Source of the DNA: Drechmeria coniospora
Lineage: Eukaryota; Ascomycota; Sordariomycetes; Hypocreales; Ophiocordycipitaceae
Direction of reading: 5' to 3'
NCBI RefSeq assembly: GCF_001625195.1
Contig: NC_054389.1
Location: 8,180,520 to 8,244,519 of the forward strand
Length of the DNA: 64,000 nt
A program made the translations under genes and the position numbers. A model generated the notes under the pieces. That model did no database searches. It had not been told where the DNA came from and worked only from the letters and a program-made list of their open reading frames with translations. Each line of letters opens with the position of its first letter. Within the stretch, counting starts at the first letter, position 1. Of the stretch, positions 1 to 9,878 are shown piece by piece.

Positions 1-1580
1 GTGGTGCTCCGTACACGTCGGGATGATTTGGCCGCTCCCCCCCCCCCAGGTTGTGAAATTGATTCGCGTCCTGGAGAGGGCACGGCTTTGGGTCGACGCA
101 GGCCGCCTCCGCAGCCATCGAGAAATAAAGTTGCACGACGACAAACAAAACGAGCCAGGTCGATGGACACCGCACCGGCTGAGCAGCCGTGGCTTCCAGC
201 TTCCAGCCGTGGCTCCCCCTCCTTGCCGGGCCACCACCCCCGACGCAGGTGCAAGCCATGCAATTCCGCCCTTCCAAGACAGGCGCCGTCTGTTCGCAAA
301 TAAAACAGGGCAGTGGGGACCGAATACATGTGCGAGTATTGATTGGCACCAAAAATTTCTTCGAGTCGTTACCCGGGCACACGGTAATCCCATTTGCCGT
401 GGAGAACGTGGCCGGAAGGTAATCCAGGCCATCGTGCCTATGCCCCTCTCCGATGCGGGCACGCATGAGATGAGGGAGCAGATATGTGATGGCGGAACCG
501 GCATGGCATGAAGCGTTGCGACCGTTGCGGCCCGCACCACCTGCTGAGCCAAGTCGGACCGTTGGCCGGCCAGTGGCAAGCCAGCTGGACAGGCGAGACA
601 CGGCCGTAGGAGGGGAAAGGGAGGAGAGTGGTGCTTGTGCGCGCGCGAGGGGAGAAAGGGGGCGCCCGCTTGGCTGGCGAGGGAGGGAGGTACGTAAGTA
701 TGTGCGTGCAGGCGGTGTGTAGCGTGCGTACGTGTGCAGCGTTAGGTGCACACCTACTGCTTCTCGCGCCACCGGCCGCGACACATTACAGGTAATACAT
801 GTTCTACTCCGTACCCCTGCCTTAGTTGGTGGCTAGGACGTGTGCAAGTGCGTGTGCCAAGTGCGTGTGCTTGCTCCGTACCGCGGAGCTAGATGCACAG
901 GCACATGTACCGGCACACACCCGTGCACACCAAGGTGTACCTGTTGCGAGGGTCGAATGGAGTCTCGTCGGAGGCGTCGGTTGGTCGGGCGCCGCCAGGT
1001 GATGTCACTTGGGCAAAGTCCACCTCGGATCGTCGCCCCCGCGACGACGGAGGCGCAAAACCGGGGCCTCGTTCCTTTTGTCATTTTGGCATTTTTTTTG
1101 ACCTCGGACAACAACGGCAGAGGCACGGCAACGGGCCAACGGCAAAAGCCCAGCCAGCTTCGGCCAGCACGAGTACGGCAGCCGTACCGCCGAGTGCTCG
1201 GGCGACCGAGTACCAGTACCTCGTCGAGCCGGCACCTGCCCGCCTCGCTGCTCGTACCGGGGTACCTCGCTTCACGTTCTGCACTTGAATCCTCTACGTA
1301 CCGCCGCCGCACGTACGTACTCCGTACATGGAGCAATAATTCGTTCAGCTCGACTTCCAGAAGATGCCCCTTGCCGCCGCCATTCATAAGAACCCTTACC
1401 CTCCCTCTCGCTCCTCGGGCTTTCCTTCTCCCCTTCATCCCCATCTTCTTCCTCGTCCCATCCGCGTCCTGCATCCGTGCTCCTACACAGATCATCGTAC
1501 CTCATCCGCCGACTCGCAACCGATCCATCCATCCATCCACTTCCCCCGTCGCTTTTCACCTGCAGTCCAAGTCCGTCACG
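1..1580. other. Intergenic region, left edge
   Basis: No gene recognised. Open frames here are proline- and arginine-rich and have no family resemblance. The right part, from about 660, carries GTAC-type spacer motifs (runs of gtacgtacgt and ctccgtac). From about 1380 to 1575 the plus strand becomes C/T-rich, which fits the promoter and 5' leader of the CFEM gene that follows. Confidence 0.5.
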
Positions 1581-2262
1581 ATGAAGGCCACCTTTGCCGT
1601 TCTTGCTCTCGCCGGTCTCGTTGCCGCCCAGAACTTCGATGGCCAGCCCGCATGCGCCGTAAGCCTCCCGCAATGCCCTGCCTCCCGCCCGCCCAACACC
1701 CGCACCTCTTTTGGCTGACTTGTCGTGTCGTCACCAGCTCAAATGTCTCCAAGACGGCATCCCCAAGGCTGGCTGTGAACTCACCGACATCAAATGCGCT
1801 TGCCAGAAGCAGGCTGAGATCCAGGCCGCCGTCGCCTCGTGCGTTCTCGGCGCCTGCACGGCCGATGAGGCGACCAAGGCCCAGGCTGCCGCCGCCGCCG
1901 CCTGCGCCAACGTGACGGGAGGCAGCTCTGGATCGACGACGACATCGACGTCGACGTCGACATCGCAAACGACGACCAGCAGCGCCACGACGACGCCGAC
2001 GACGACGAACGCATCGGCCACGACAAGCCCAACGACGACGGGCGCGACGACGGGCGCGACGACGGGCGCGACGACGGGCGCGACGACGGGCGCGACGACG
2101 GGTACGACCAAGAGCTCGACATCGACGTCGCGCACCAGCACGAGCACCGGCACCGGCACCAGCACCACCAGCAGCAACATCGCCACCGCCACTGGTGCCG
2201 CCGGCGCCGGTCCCGTCGTTGGCGCCCTCGCTGCCGTACTCGCCGCTGCCGTTGCTTTGTAA
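1581..2262 (+). CDS. CFEM-domain GPI-anchored cell-surface protein
   Basis: Two exons, 1581-1658 and 1738-2262, with an intron GTAAGC...CAG. The product is about 200 residues. It opens with a signal peptide (MKATFAVLALAGLVAA) and then carries a CFEM domain with all eight cysteines in order (PAC, LKC, AGC, IKC, AC, ASC, GAC, AAC) at about residues 25-82. The residue before the intron is the alanine after the first cysteine. Next comes a Thr/Ser-rich stalk with a run of GATT units encoded by a 12-bp minisatellite. The end is a hydrophobic tail (GPVVGALAAVLAAAVAL) typical of a GPI-attachment signal. CFEM proteins of fungi bind haem or act at the wall and in appressoria or biofilms. Which role applies here cannot be read from the sequence. 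The start is fixed by the signal peptide. Confidence 0.9.
2038..2103 (+). repeat. 12-bp coding minisatellite in the CFEM stalk
   Basis: A near-perfect tandem array with unit gacgacgggcgc, about five copies, in frame with the CFEM gene and encoding repeated Gly-Ala-Thr-Thr. The unit length is a multiple of three, so copy-number change would lengthen or shorten the stalk without breaking the frame. Confidence 0.85.
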
Positions 2263-3219
2263 TCCTGCCCTGCCGCGGCCTATGTACGTGGCAAGTCCAT
2301 AATGGGGGACGTGGTGGGCTTGGGGTTGTCCGGTGAGAATGGAGACAAGATGATCATACGTCATGGAGAAGGAGTAATATCTTAGTGGATCCCGGGTAAA
2401 GGGGGGCCGCCGCTTTAATTAATGAATGACACTAATCATCAACATCGAACCCGAGTCCAGCCTGTAATCTCTAACGTCTACGACAATGCGCATGCGTTCA
2501 TTGTGAAGTGATTCCATCCCCCGCGTCATTCGGCCCACCCAAAGACGAGCAAAAGTAGCCCAGGGCCACCCACCCTTGGTCGCTGGAAGACCAACAGTCG
2601 TCTCTCAGCCTGAATGAGACAGGCCGCTGATGTTGGGCAAAAGGCAAGTGCCATAGGTGCGAGGAGGTATTGTTCCTGTTCCTGTTCGGCCTCCGCGTCC
2701 ATCCTCCATCCGGAACAGGCCTGTGAGGTGATGACGGAGGAGGAGGAGGCATTGGAAGCCAGCCTTGCGACAGGAGTCCAACCATCAAGGAAGCATGTGT
2801 GCGAGCGGCGTATGTGGGCCCAGCAAGCAAGCGAATGAGTGGTGCAAGTATCTATGAAAGGACGGATGACGCTGGCCTCGAAGACACATCCTAATCCGAG
2901 CAATGACAATGACGTCGAATGGCTCGTGTTGGTCGAGATGCTGGCAATGGCATCCGTCCCATCATCGTCCCTGTCCTTGGTGCGCTCGCTCTGGTGGAGG
3001 CGGGCGGGTGGGTACGGAGGTAGACGGACCGCTGGGGACGAGCGTCGCCTGCCGTTGCCGCTTCGGATCGACCCCTTGCCTGCATGCTAATACCAGCCAA
3101 CGTTTGTTTCCTCGCCGGCCGCTGCCAAACTTCGATCCATCCATCCGCCCACCACCTACCTCGTTCCATCACCGACTCGCCACTCGCTTGCTCGCCTCCA
3201 GACGTCCGCCGCCGCCGAC
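2263..3219. other. Intergenic region between CFEM and MED31 genes
   Basis: No gene recognised. It holds the 3' side of the CFEM gene and the leader of MED31. Frames here on both strands are overlapping and compositionally biased. The last 100 bases before the MED31 start are C-rich (ccatccatccgccc), as expected for a fungal promoter and leader. Confidence 0.5.
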
Positions 3220-3776
3220 ATGATGGCGCAGCCGCCGCCGCCGCCGCCGCAGGACACTTCCGCGGCGTTGAGTGGCCCCCCGCCGCCAGCAGCCGGCACC
3301 GACAGCGACCAGGAGCCCATGTACGGCGGCTACACTCGCTTCGAGTTGGAGCTCGAGGTACGCCTCCGCCTCTCGTCCTCCCTCTCCTGGCCAAGGATCG
3401 ACAGATGAGCGGCGCCCTCTCGCCTCGGGAACCTCTCGTCTGCCACGGCCAAGGCTGACTCTTTTCGAGTTCGATGCTGACGCGGGACCTGTGCTTCGTG
3501 TAGTTTGTTCAATCCCTTGCCAACCCGTACTACCTCAACCATCTCGCGTCGCAGAAGCTCCTCGGCCAACCCGCCTTCGTCGCCTATCTCGACTACCTGC
3601 AGTATTGGACGCGGCCGCCCTACCTGAAGTACCTGACGTACCCGGGACCTACGCTGCGCCATCTCGAGCTGCTGCAGCAGGAGCGCTTCCGGCAAGAGGT
3701 CATGAGTCCGGATCTTGTCCAGCGGCTGGTTCAGGAAGAGATGAAGGCGTCGGTGCAGTGGCATCGCGATCCATGA
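3220..3776 (+). CDS. MED31: Mediator of RNA polymerase II transcription subunit 31 (MED31/Soh1)
   Basis: Two exons, 3220-3357 and 3504-3776, intron GTACGC...TAG, giving 136 residues. The N-terminus is a proline-rich leader (MMAQPPPPPPQ). The conserved MED31 core starts at TRFELELEFVQSLANPYYLNHLA and continues through FVAYLDYLQYWTRPPYLKYLTYPGPTLRHLELLQ, the near-invariant signature of this family. MED31 sits in the Mediator middle module and links transcription factors to RNA polymerase II. The intron splits the core between E46 and F47 in phase 0. A second in-frame ATG follows the first directly, so the start could be one codon later. Length and core match MED31 of other filamentous fungi. 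Confidence 0.95.
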
Positions 3777-4124
3777 ACGATGGAGTCATGCGTCGTCGAT
3801 GACGACGGGCATCTCGGGCAGACAGGCAGCAGTCGATTGCTGCTTCCTCAATCACTCTCCCGCTCTCTTCTCCCCGGGAACGCTGGACAGGCTGGTACCG
3901 CCAGCGATGGGGTTGGACGATGCAACGATGCATTCGATATGACGTTCAAAGAGTATATCATGAGAAACAGGCTGCAAAGACCAGCTACGCAGGAATAAAC
4001 TGCCCGAAGGAAAAAAGAGTCCGCCCAACGCCACGCGCCTCAGCCCCCCCAATCCGTGCCGTGAGATGCTGCTATGCCTGCCATCCATGCACCCCCGAAA
4101 TTGCCAACGCCGGCCGGGTGCCGC
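3777..4124. other. Convergent 3' spacer between MED31 and RPC11
   Basis: About 350 bases between two tail-to-tail genes. No open frame with family resemblance and no GTAC cluster. Presumably it holds both polyadenylation regions. Confidence 0.5.
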
Positions 4125-4527
4125 TCAGTTTTCGCGCCACCGGTGGCCGCAGGTCATGCACTTGTAGAAGCTCGTCATGGGCTCGTCGGCACTGCGGATC
4201 TGGACTTGGAAGAAGGCGGCCTCGTCACCGTCGCAGCCATCGGCTGGGCATTGGACCCGACCCTTTTGCGCGTTGTCCCAGGCGCCGGGCCCGCCGAAGA
4301 CGTCCTCCTTTTCCTTTCGCTCGTAGACGCGGCGCGAGAAGACGGGATCGGTGATGGTATGCTCGAACGGGCAAGTGCGGCACTCGAGACGATTGGTCCG
4401 CATGTTTGTCAGGGAGACGGTGAGGATGTTGGCGCAGTGAGGGCAGACTGCGTAGGAGGCAGGCCTGTTAGTTGCGAGCGGCGTTTCGCCAGGCGCCGGT
4501 CTGGGGTGACGACGTACAGAGCAGCAT
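4125..4527 (-). CDS. RPC11: DNA-directed RNA polymerase III subunit RPC11 (C11, TFIIS-like)
   Basis: Two exons on the minus strand, 4527-4518 (ATG CTG CTC T) and 4447-4125, separated by a 70-bp intron (GTACGT, branch CTAAC, CAG). The product is 110 residues, the same length as yeast Rpc11. It has an N-terminal zinc ribbon (FCPHCANILTVS, then CRTCPFE) and a C-terminal TFIIS-type ribbon (CPADGCDG...AFFQVQIRSADEPMTSFYKCMTCGHRWREN). It contains the RSADEP loop whose acidic residues promote RNA cleavage in the TFIIS family. C11 is needed for transcript cleavage, termination and reinitiation by polymerase III. The first exon encodes only MLL plus one base of the next codon, so the gene would be mis-started by a single-exon reading. 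The long ORF reading upstream through low-complexity DNA is not real coding sequence. Confidence 0.93.
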
Positions 4528-4538
4528 CGTAGCGGGTC

Positions 4539-4846
4539 GTGGGAGAAGGAGGAGGAGAAGGAGGAGGAGGAGGAGGAGGAGGAGGAGGAGAAGGAGGAGG
4601 AGAAGGAGGAGGAGAAGGAGGAGGAGAAGGAGGAGGAGAAGGAGGAGGAGAAGGAGGAGGAGGAAGAGGAAAAGGAAGAGAAGGAAGAAAGAAAAAAGAA
4701 GGAAGAGGAGGAGGAGGAAGAGGAGAAGAAAGAGGAGGAGGAAGAGGAAAAGGAAGAGGAGGAGGAAGAGGAAAAGGAAGAGAAGGAGGAAGAGGAAAAG
4801 GAAGAGGAGGAGGAAGAGGAAAAGGAAGAGGAGGAGGAAGTAGTGG
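4539..4846. repeat. Polypurine/polypyrimidine tract (GGA/GAA)n
   Basis: About 300 bases with almost no pyrimidine on the plus strand, built from GGA, GAA and GAG triplets with a looser pattern near 4680-4730. Read in the direction of RPC11 it is a polypyrimidine tract ending about a dozen bases before the start codon. Such tracts can form triplex (H-DNA) structures and are nucleosome-poor. It also produces false lysine/arginine- and serine-rich open frames. Confidence 0.9.
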
Positions 4847-4859
4847 TGGTGGATGATAC

Positions 4860-6178
4860 ACTTGCTTGCCTGCCTAGGCCTTTGGTGTTGCTAGAGTCGA
4901 GGCGGATAGACAAAAAATCATCACCAGTGCTAGTTTGGAGTAGTTGTATTACTAGAGGTGGATGATTCTGATAGGCACAATGGAATTGTACTGTATAGTG
5001 GGGTGGCAAAAGTGTCGATTCACTTTGTAGTGGTAGCGCTACCAAAATTGAATCGTCAATTTTGTCTAGCGCCTCTACGTGTACTGGACTGTGCTGTATG
5101 TACTGTACTTGCAGTAGTTTTAGGTACAACAACTTAGTACCTACCTTGGTATTGGTGGGGAGGGGAGACATTCCGGCGCTGACGTTACCCGCCTACCTCA
5201 CTTAGGTACTTACTGTACGCACAACTACGGAGTACAACTACAGTACAGAGTACGGAGTACAGCACTTGCATTTCTACAGAGTACGGAGCACAGTAGCACA
5301 GAGTAATTACTGTACATGCGCAGAGTACTTGTAATACTATCAGTGTGCGTACAATATAAGTGCTTGTGCAAGTACTCAACACAGTGCTCCATACTCAAGT
5401 ACATAGAGTGATATACCTGCAATAATGTGCTCCTCACCGTAGTATTAATGTTTTAATTACTCGTACAAGTATGCTCTGTACTTGGGTGAAGGAATCACCT
5501 AGTACTACAAGTACTTCTACATGTACTGTAAGTAGGTACTTGGATAGGAAGAAAGAATTGCTGTGCCTTAGCCCATTTCTTGTCCGGACTGGTCGATGAT
5601 GGATGAAACACTCATCAAGAAACCAAATATTCCCCTGTTCCAGCAACTCCAGGAGAATATGCGTCAAGTTTTCGTGCTCGCATTTGCACCTGCCATGGAG
5701 GTTGGGGCTTCAACTGTATTTCACTGCCGATTTTCTACCGAAACTGTTGAGGCGAAGACTGTGACCATGACGCTATACATGTACGCTATAGTGCTTGCCT
5801 CTATTCTCCTCCATACTGTATCCGTACACCGCATTTGGTCTGCCGATGCCGCCAGCCCCTCCCCCACCATCCTGTCTGTACTCCGTACATAGTAATAGTA
5901 TTACTTACTTGTAGTTCTCTAGGACGGACGACGGCCAATGACGGCCAGTTAGAGGGGGGGTGGGCTCTGACCTCCACGGCCCCTAACCATACAGTACTGC
6001 CCCAGCATCATATCAATCCCATCCCATCCCGTCACCAAGCAGTCCATACCGTTCCATCACATCGTACTAGACACGACGCGGACCGATCCCAGCTCTCGTC
6101 AACGCGGCCTCGAACCCATTCTCCGGTCCCGTCGCCCACCGCAAACGAGGCACCAGCGTCCTGCCGCCGGCAATCCCA
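4860..6178. other. Intergenic region with a GTAC-palindrome cluster
   Basis: No gene recognised. Between about 5080 and 5560 the sequence is dominated by GTAC palindromes (gtacggagtac, agtacttg, gtactgtac). This is the first dense cluster of the spacer motif that recurs through the window. From about 5990 it becomes the leader of the YAR1-like gene. Confidence 0.6.
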
Positions 6179-6991
6179 ATGGCCGCCGAGGAAGAGCATG
6201 AGGTGAGCCAGTGCCCCTTGGCAGACCACGCTCGTATGGTGCTCTGACGCCCGAACCAGGGCGCTTCCGTCCAGGAGCAGCTCGTCGAGGCCTGCCGCCG
6301 AAACAACGTCGATCTCCTCCGCGAAATCCTCGCCGACAGACCAGACGCCGAGATTACTCGCCTTCTGAACGCTACCACTACCGTGCTCGGCACTCACCTC
6401 TACCACGAGGCTGCCTCTCATGGTCACTGTACGACCTCCCCCCCCCCCTTTCTCTCGTCTCACCATGTGCTCGTGGCGAGTAAGAAAAAAAAACACCTTT
6501 GCCGGGAAAGCTGCAACGCTAACGTCGGCGCGCGACCATGTCTAGACGAGGTCATTGACTTCCTCCTCGACCAGCCCGACTTCGAGTGCGACCCAATCAC
6601 CCGCATCGAGCGCGACACTCCCCTCCATACCGTCATCCGATGGCTCAACGCCGAGCCCCCCGCCCAGCAGCCGTTTGGTATAGCCCTGATCCAGATGATG
6701 CTCGAGGCCGGCTCCAACACACGGGTCCGCAACAAGGCTCGCCTCACACCCCTCCAGCTCGTCGACCCCGCCAACAAACCCCTCCGAGACCTCATCGAGA
6801 AACACGAGTACGCGAGCCAAAACGCTGGCGACTTCATCGAGCCTCATGACGCTCCCAAGAAGGCTGCGACGAACCTCTTCGACGTTGGCGGCCGTGACGC
6901 CCCCGACGACGATGCCGAATTCAGCGGCAGTGACGAGGAGGAGCGCGCAGAGTGGGAGCGCAGGAGAAGGGGCAAGAAGGGCAGGGCATAG
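6179..6991 (+). CDS. YAR1: Ankyrin repeat protein, YAR1-like ribosome-assembly factor
   Basis: Three exons, 6179-6202, 6260-6428 and 6546-6991, giving 212 residues, close to yeast Yar1 (about 200). The short first exon encodes MAAEEEHE. The middle exon holds VQEQLVEACRRNNVDLLREIL...TVLGTHLYHEAASHGHYEVIDFLLDQ. The third holds a repeat with DTPLHTVIRWLN and TPLQLVDPANKPLRDLIE. The C-terminus is acidic then basic (FSGSDEEERAEWERRRRGKKGRA). Yar1 chaperones ribosomal protein Rps3 during 40S assembly. The acidic/basic tail and small ankyrin core match that family, but other small ankyrin proteins are possible. Intron 2 has a clear branch point (GCTAACG) and ends TAG. All phases are consistent. Confidence 0.8.
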
Positions 6992-7432
6992 GTCACACGA
7001 CCTGTGCCGGCATCGTGCGCGGCCATGGCCGTGCCGACAAATGCATGCATGTACCCCCTGAGCAGTGACTCGGGCCAGTCGTTCCGGAGCATCCACCGTA
7101 CGCAATGTGCGGCCACAAGAAGCGTATTAGAGTTGCGCACGACGTGCGAGCCAAAATAAAGAGTGCTAGGTAAGCAGCACACCATCTTGATGTTCGCAGG
7201 GGAGCTTCGGAGAATATGCCGTGTCAATTCTAGGTACTGTTGGCGCAGTTTGTCGTAGGCGTCGCCGCGTCTACCCATGCATCCATGCTACACCCGCCGT
7301 CGAACCGTGAAGATCATCTGCCTACTACCCCTTCCACGGCTCGGCCATCGACAGGGCGAACGGCTACTCACGTCCGCGCAGCGGGAGAGGAGGCGCCGAC
7401 ACGCATCTACTTCTCCTCCTGCTGCCGTGCCC
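6992..7432. other. Convergent 3' spacer
   Basis: About 440 bases between the YAR1-like gene and the convergent thaumatin-like gene. No coding or repeat feature recognised. Confidence 0.45.
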
Positions 7433-8770
7433 TCATGGTGCAAGTAGCCACGAGATTATGGCCGTGGCGGTCATGAGCATCGCCATCACGGCGTCTGGCG
7501 TTTCCTCCCTTCTCGCCGCGCCGCTGCTGGCTTCCATGTAGGTCGTATTCTGCAGCCGCTTCATCGACAGCTCCGACGGCCTCCCGCCGCTGGCAATCTC
7601 CAGCAGCTCCTTGCCCAGCTTGCGCAGAATATCAGTCGAGCGCCCGGCTGGGCATAAAACGACCTCCCACCCACCTCCTTTGGGGATGATGAATGTCGAT
7701 TTCTGGTCGTCGAACGCGAAGCTGTAGGCGTCGGGGCACACCGACTTGACCGACTTGCTGTAGAGCGACGGCTTGCAAATTTTGGGATCGTGGTACTTGC
7801 CCACGCAGCAGTCCTCGTCCGAATTTGTTGCCGCGCAAGCGCTCTTGCAGGGCGCAAAAGCCGGCCGTTGAACGTTGTCATCAGGATACGGATATACACC
7901 GTCCAAGGGCGCCGTCGGGGGAAAGGCAAGATTCGGCCACGGGCACCAGCTGCTGACGCTCTTATTCGTCTCATTCGGTTCCAGGGGCACTGGAAACGAC
8001 GAATTGGTGTAAAAGGTGCCCGTGAGAGCTTTAGGGTACAGCCACCCGGTCGTTGCGATGCAGGCGCAGTTTGTCAGGTTGGGCGGAATGTACGACGTGT
8101 TCTTCGAAGGTATGTAGTTGATGCCCATCGGGATGTTGTAGCCGTCAACGAGCGAAATGTCGTAAAAGGTTTGCATGCCGATCACTCCACCAGCAAGATT
8201 GAACTCGGCCAGAGTCGCCGGTGGTGCTCCCTATCCCACCGTCAGTCGGTCGAGATTCGAAATCTCCCGCCGTTTCCTCGCTTGTTGGCATAGACTTACG
8301 CTGAACTCGCAGTCCAGCTTGGAGAAACAGTCCCCCGTTTTGCAGGCGCAAGAGTTGCCGTTGACCGTGCAATTCGTCCTCCCCCATACCCGACCTTGCC
8401 AGTCTGAGCTCACCCACAAGGTTCTGTTCGTGCCGGCGGCAAGTTCGAAGCCTCCGGTGCCGGGGCCGACGCCAGACTGCGTAGCCACCCCAGGCCAGAT
8501 GGTGGTATCGCACTTGTTTGATACCATGAGCGGAACCTTGCTCTCCCCGTCCCCCGGCGGGCCACGTTTGGCCGGCAGGGGGTGTCTGGGATGTTTGACG
8601 AAATTGGCTTGCCAGCGGCGAGTGACGGCGGCGTCGTCAGCAGCGTCGCCCACAGCGTCGACAGCCGGGTTGGAAGTCAGCGATCCGAATGCGACGACGG
8701 CGATGAGGAGTCGACCGACGGAACAGCGTAATAGTGGCGTCTGGTCTCGAGGCCAGAGCGATAGGAACAT
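7433..8770 (-). CDS. Thaumatin-like protein, secreted, probably GPI-anchored
   Basis: Two exons on the minus strand, 8770-8300 and 8230-7433, with a 69-bp intron (GTAAGT...TAG), giving 422 residues. A hydrophobic N-terminal segment (LIAVVAFGSLTSNPAVDA) serves as signal peptide or anchor. The mature part reads KVPLMVSNKCDTTIWPGVATQSGVGPGTGGFELAAGTNRTLWVSSDWQGRVWGRTNCT, the opening of the thaumatin fold. It continues with GDC, then APPATLAEFNL, the thaumatin core signature, and many cysteines including CKSACAATNSDEDCCVGKYHDPKICKPS. The C-terminus ends in a short hydrophobic stretch (AVMAMLMTATAIISWLLAP), suggesting GPI attachment. Fungal thaumatin-like proteins are cell-wall or secreted proteins, some with beta-1,3-glucan binding or hydrolysis. 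The intron lies just before the GAPPATLAEF motif. Confidence 0.88.
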
Positions 8771-9878
8771 TGTCTTGTCCAGCGCCAGCGGACGAGCTTC
8801 GCTTTCGTGGCTCCTAGAAGGGGTCTAGCAGGTGTGAGTCGGATGACGATGTCGAGCTGCCAGTATTTCAATGCCCTTCTTTCATGGCCCGGGACGAGAT
8901 ATGGAGAGTGAGAGAAGGATCGTAGGTGAACATGTGCGAGGATTCGTGAACCGCAGCGAGACATGAAATGTCTCTTGATCCGGGCGAGGCGTTGAGAAAA
9001 TCGTCAGTGACAAAGGCCAGCAAGCCGTTGCTCGAGTTCCCGTCCCAACGCAGACTATCGGATCGTAGCGTCCGGATTATGATGAGGTGATCGGCGAGAT
9101 GTCATGAGACGTCGTAGTAAGGGTGCAAACAGGTCGTGTTGACCAAAGCCGACTCAGCCGAGGACGTCGCCTCGCGGGAACATGGATGGTGCAGACGCAG
9201 AAGCCCATACACGTATGGTTTGCAGTTGGCCAACAGGTCAGGATCAAAAAGATGCTTCGTCAAGGATGTCGTGGTGGCCCTGCCAGCAGGAAAATGGCAC
9301 ATCGTGATAGGGAGAAAAGGCCAAGTTCGCTCGTCACGTCCACTTGTGACCACGTTCATCCAAGTCGCGCATGGTGCAGGAGCGATTAACTTCCGTCATT
9401 ACCTGCTCTCGCTGAAGTTTCAAGTTACCAGTGCGACTGTGAACAAGGCTCCCGCCATCTCCGCCCCCTTACCTTGGATCCTATACGCGAGCAGAGACGG
9501 CCTCTGCAGAGTCGTCAAGCATACTTGGCACCAAGTGCTCCCATATCGACAAACCTGCGCCCAAGAAGAAACCGGGAAGCGCAATGTAAACGGAGGTCTC
9601 ATTATCTTTCTATCGACATCCCCAATCATGATATTCTCGAACATAAATCATCTGAAACTGAAATAAAAAGACGTCACGGCTCGTCGTGTTTGAAGCGTAC
9701 CCACGAGAATCGCACGCCGTCGCCGACATTCAACGCTGCCCAAGTAATCGTTCCTCCATGACCTGCATCCATCATCGTACCTTAGCAGACCAGCATCGCA
9801 TCCAATGTTTTTTGTAGGTATCATGGTTGGCCCGAGTGAAAGCCAGAAATCAATACGCCATCCGCTCCGTCGATGCCA
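8771..9878. other. Intergenic region
   Basis: No gene recognised. It contains the promoter side of the thaumatin-like gene and the 3' side of the Hsp70-like gene. Overlapping open frames around 9100-9760 are shadows of each other on both strands and have no family resemblance. Confidence 0.45.

Noticed and set aside
4472..4861. Long Arg/Lys-rich, Gly/Glu-rich and Pro/Ser-rich open frames across the GGA/GAA tract
   Set aside because: All are products of one low-complexity tract. RPC11 itself starts at 4527 after a tiny first exon, so the tract is upstream sequence.
4860..5560. GTAC cluster as a CRISPR array or transposon end
   Set aside because: The motifs are irregularly spaced, lack unique spacers of constant length, and no terminal repeat or transposase is nearby. 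CRISPR is not expected in a fungus.
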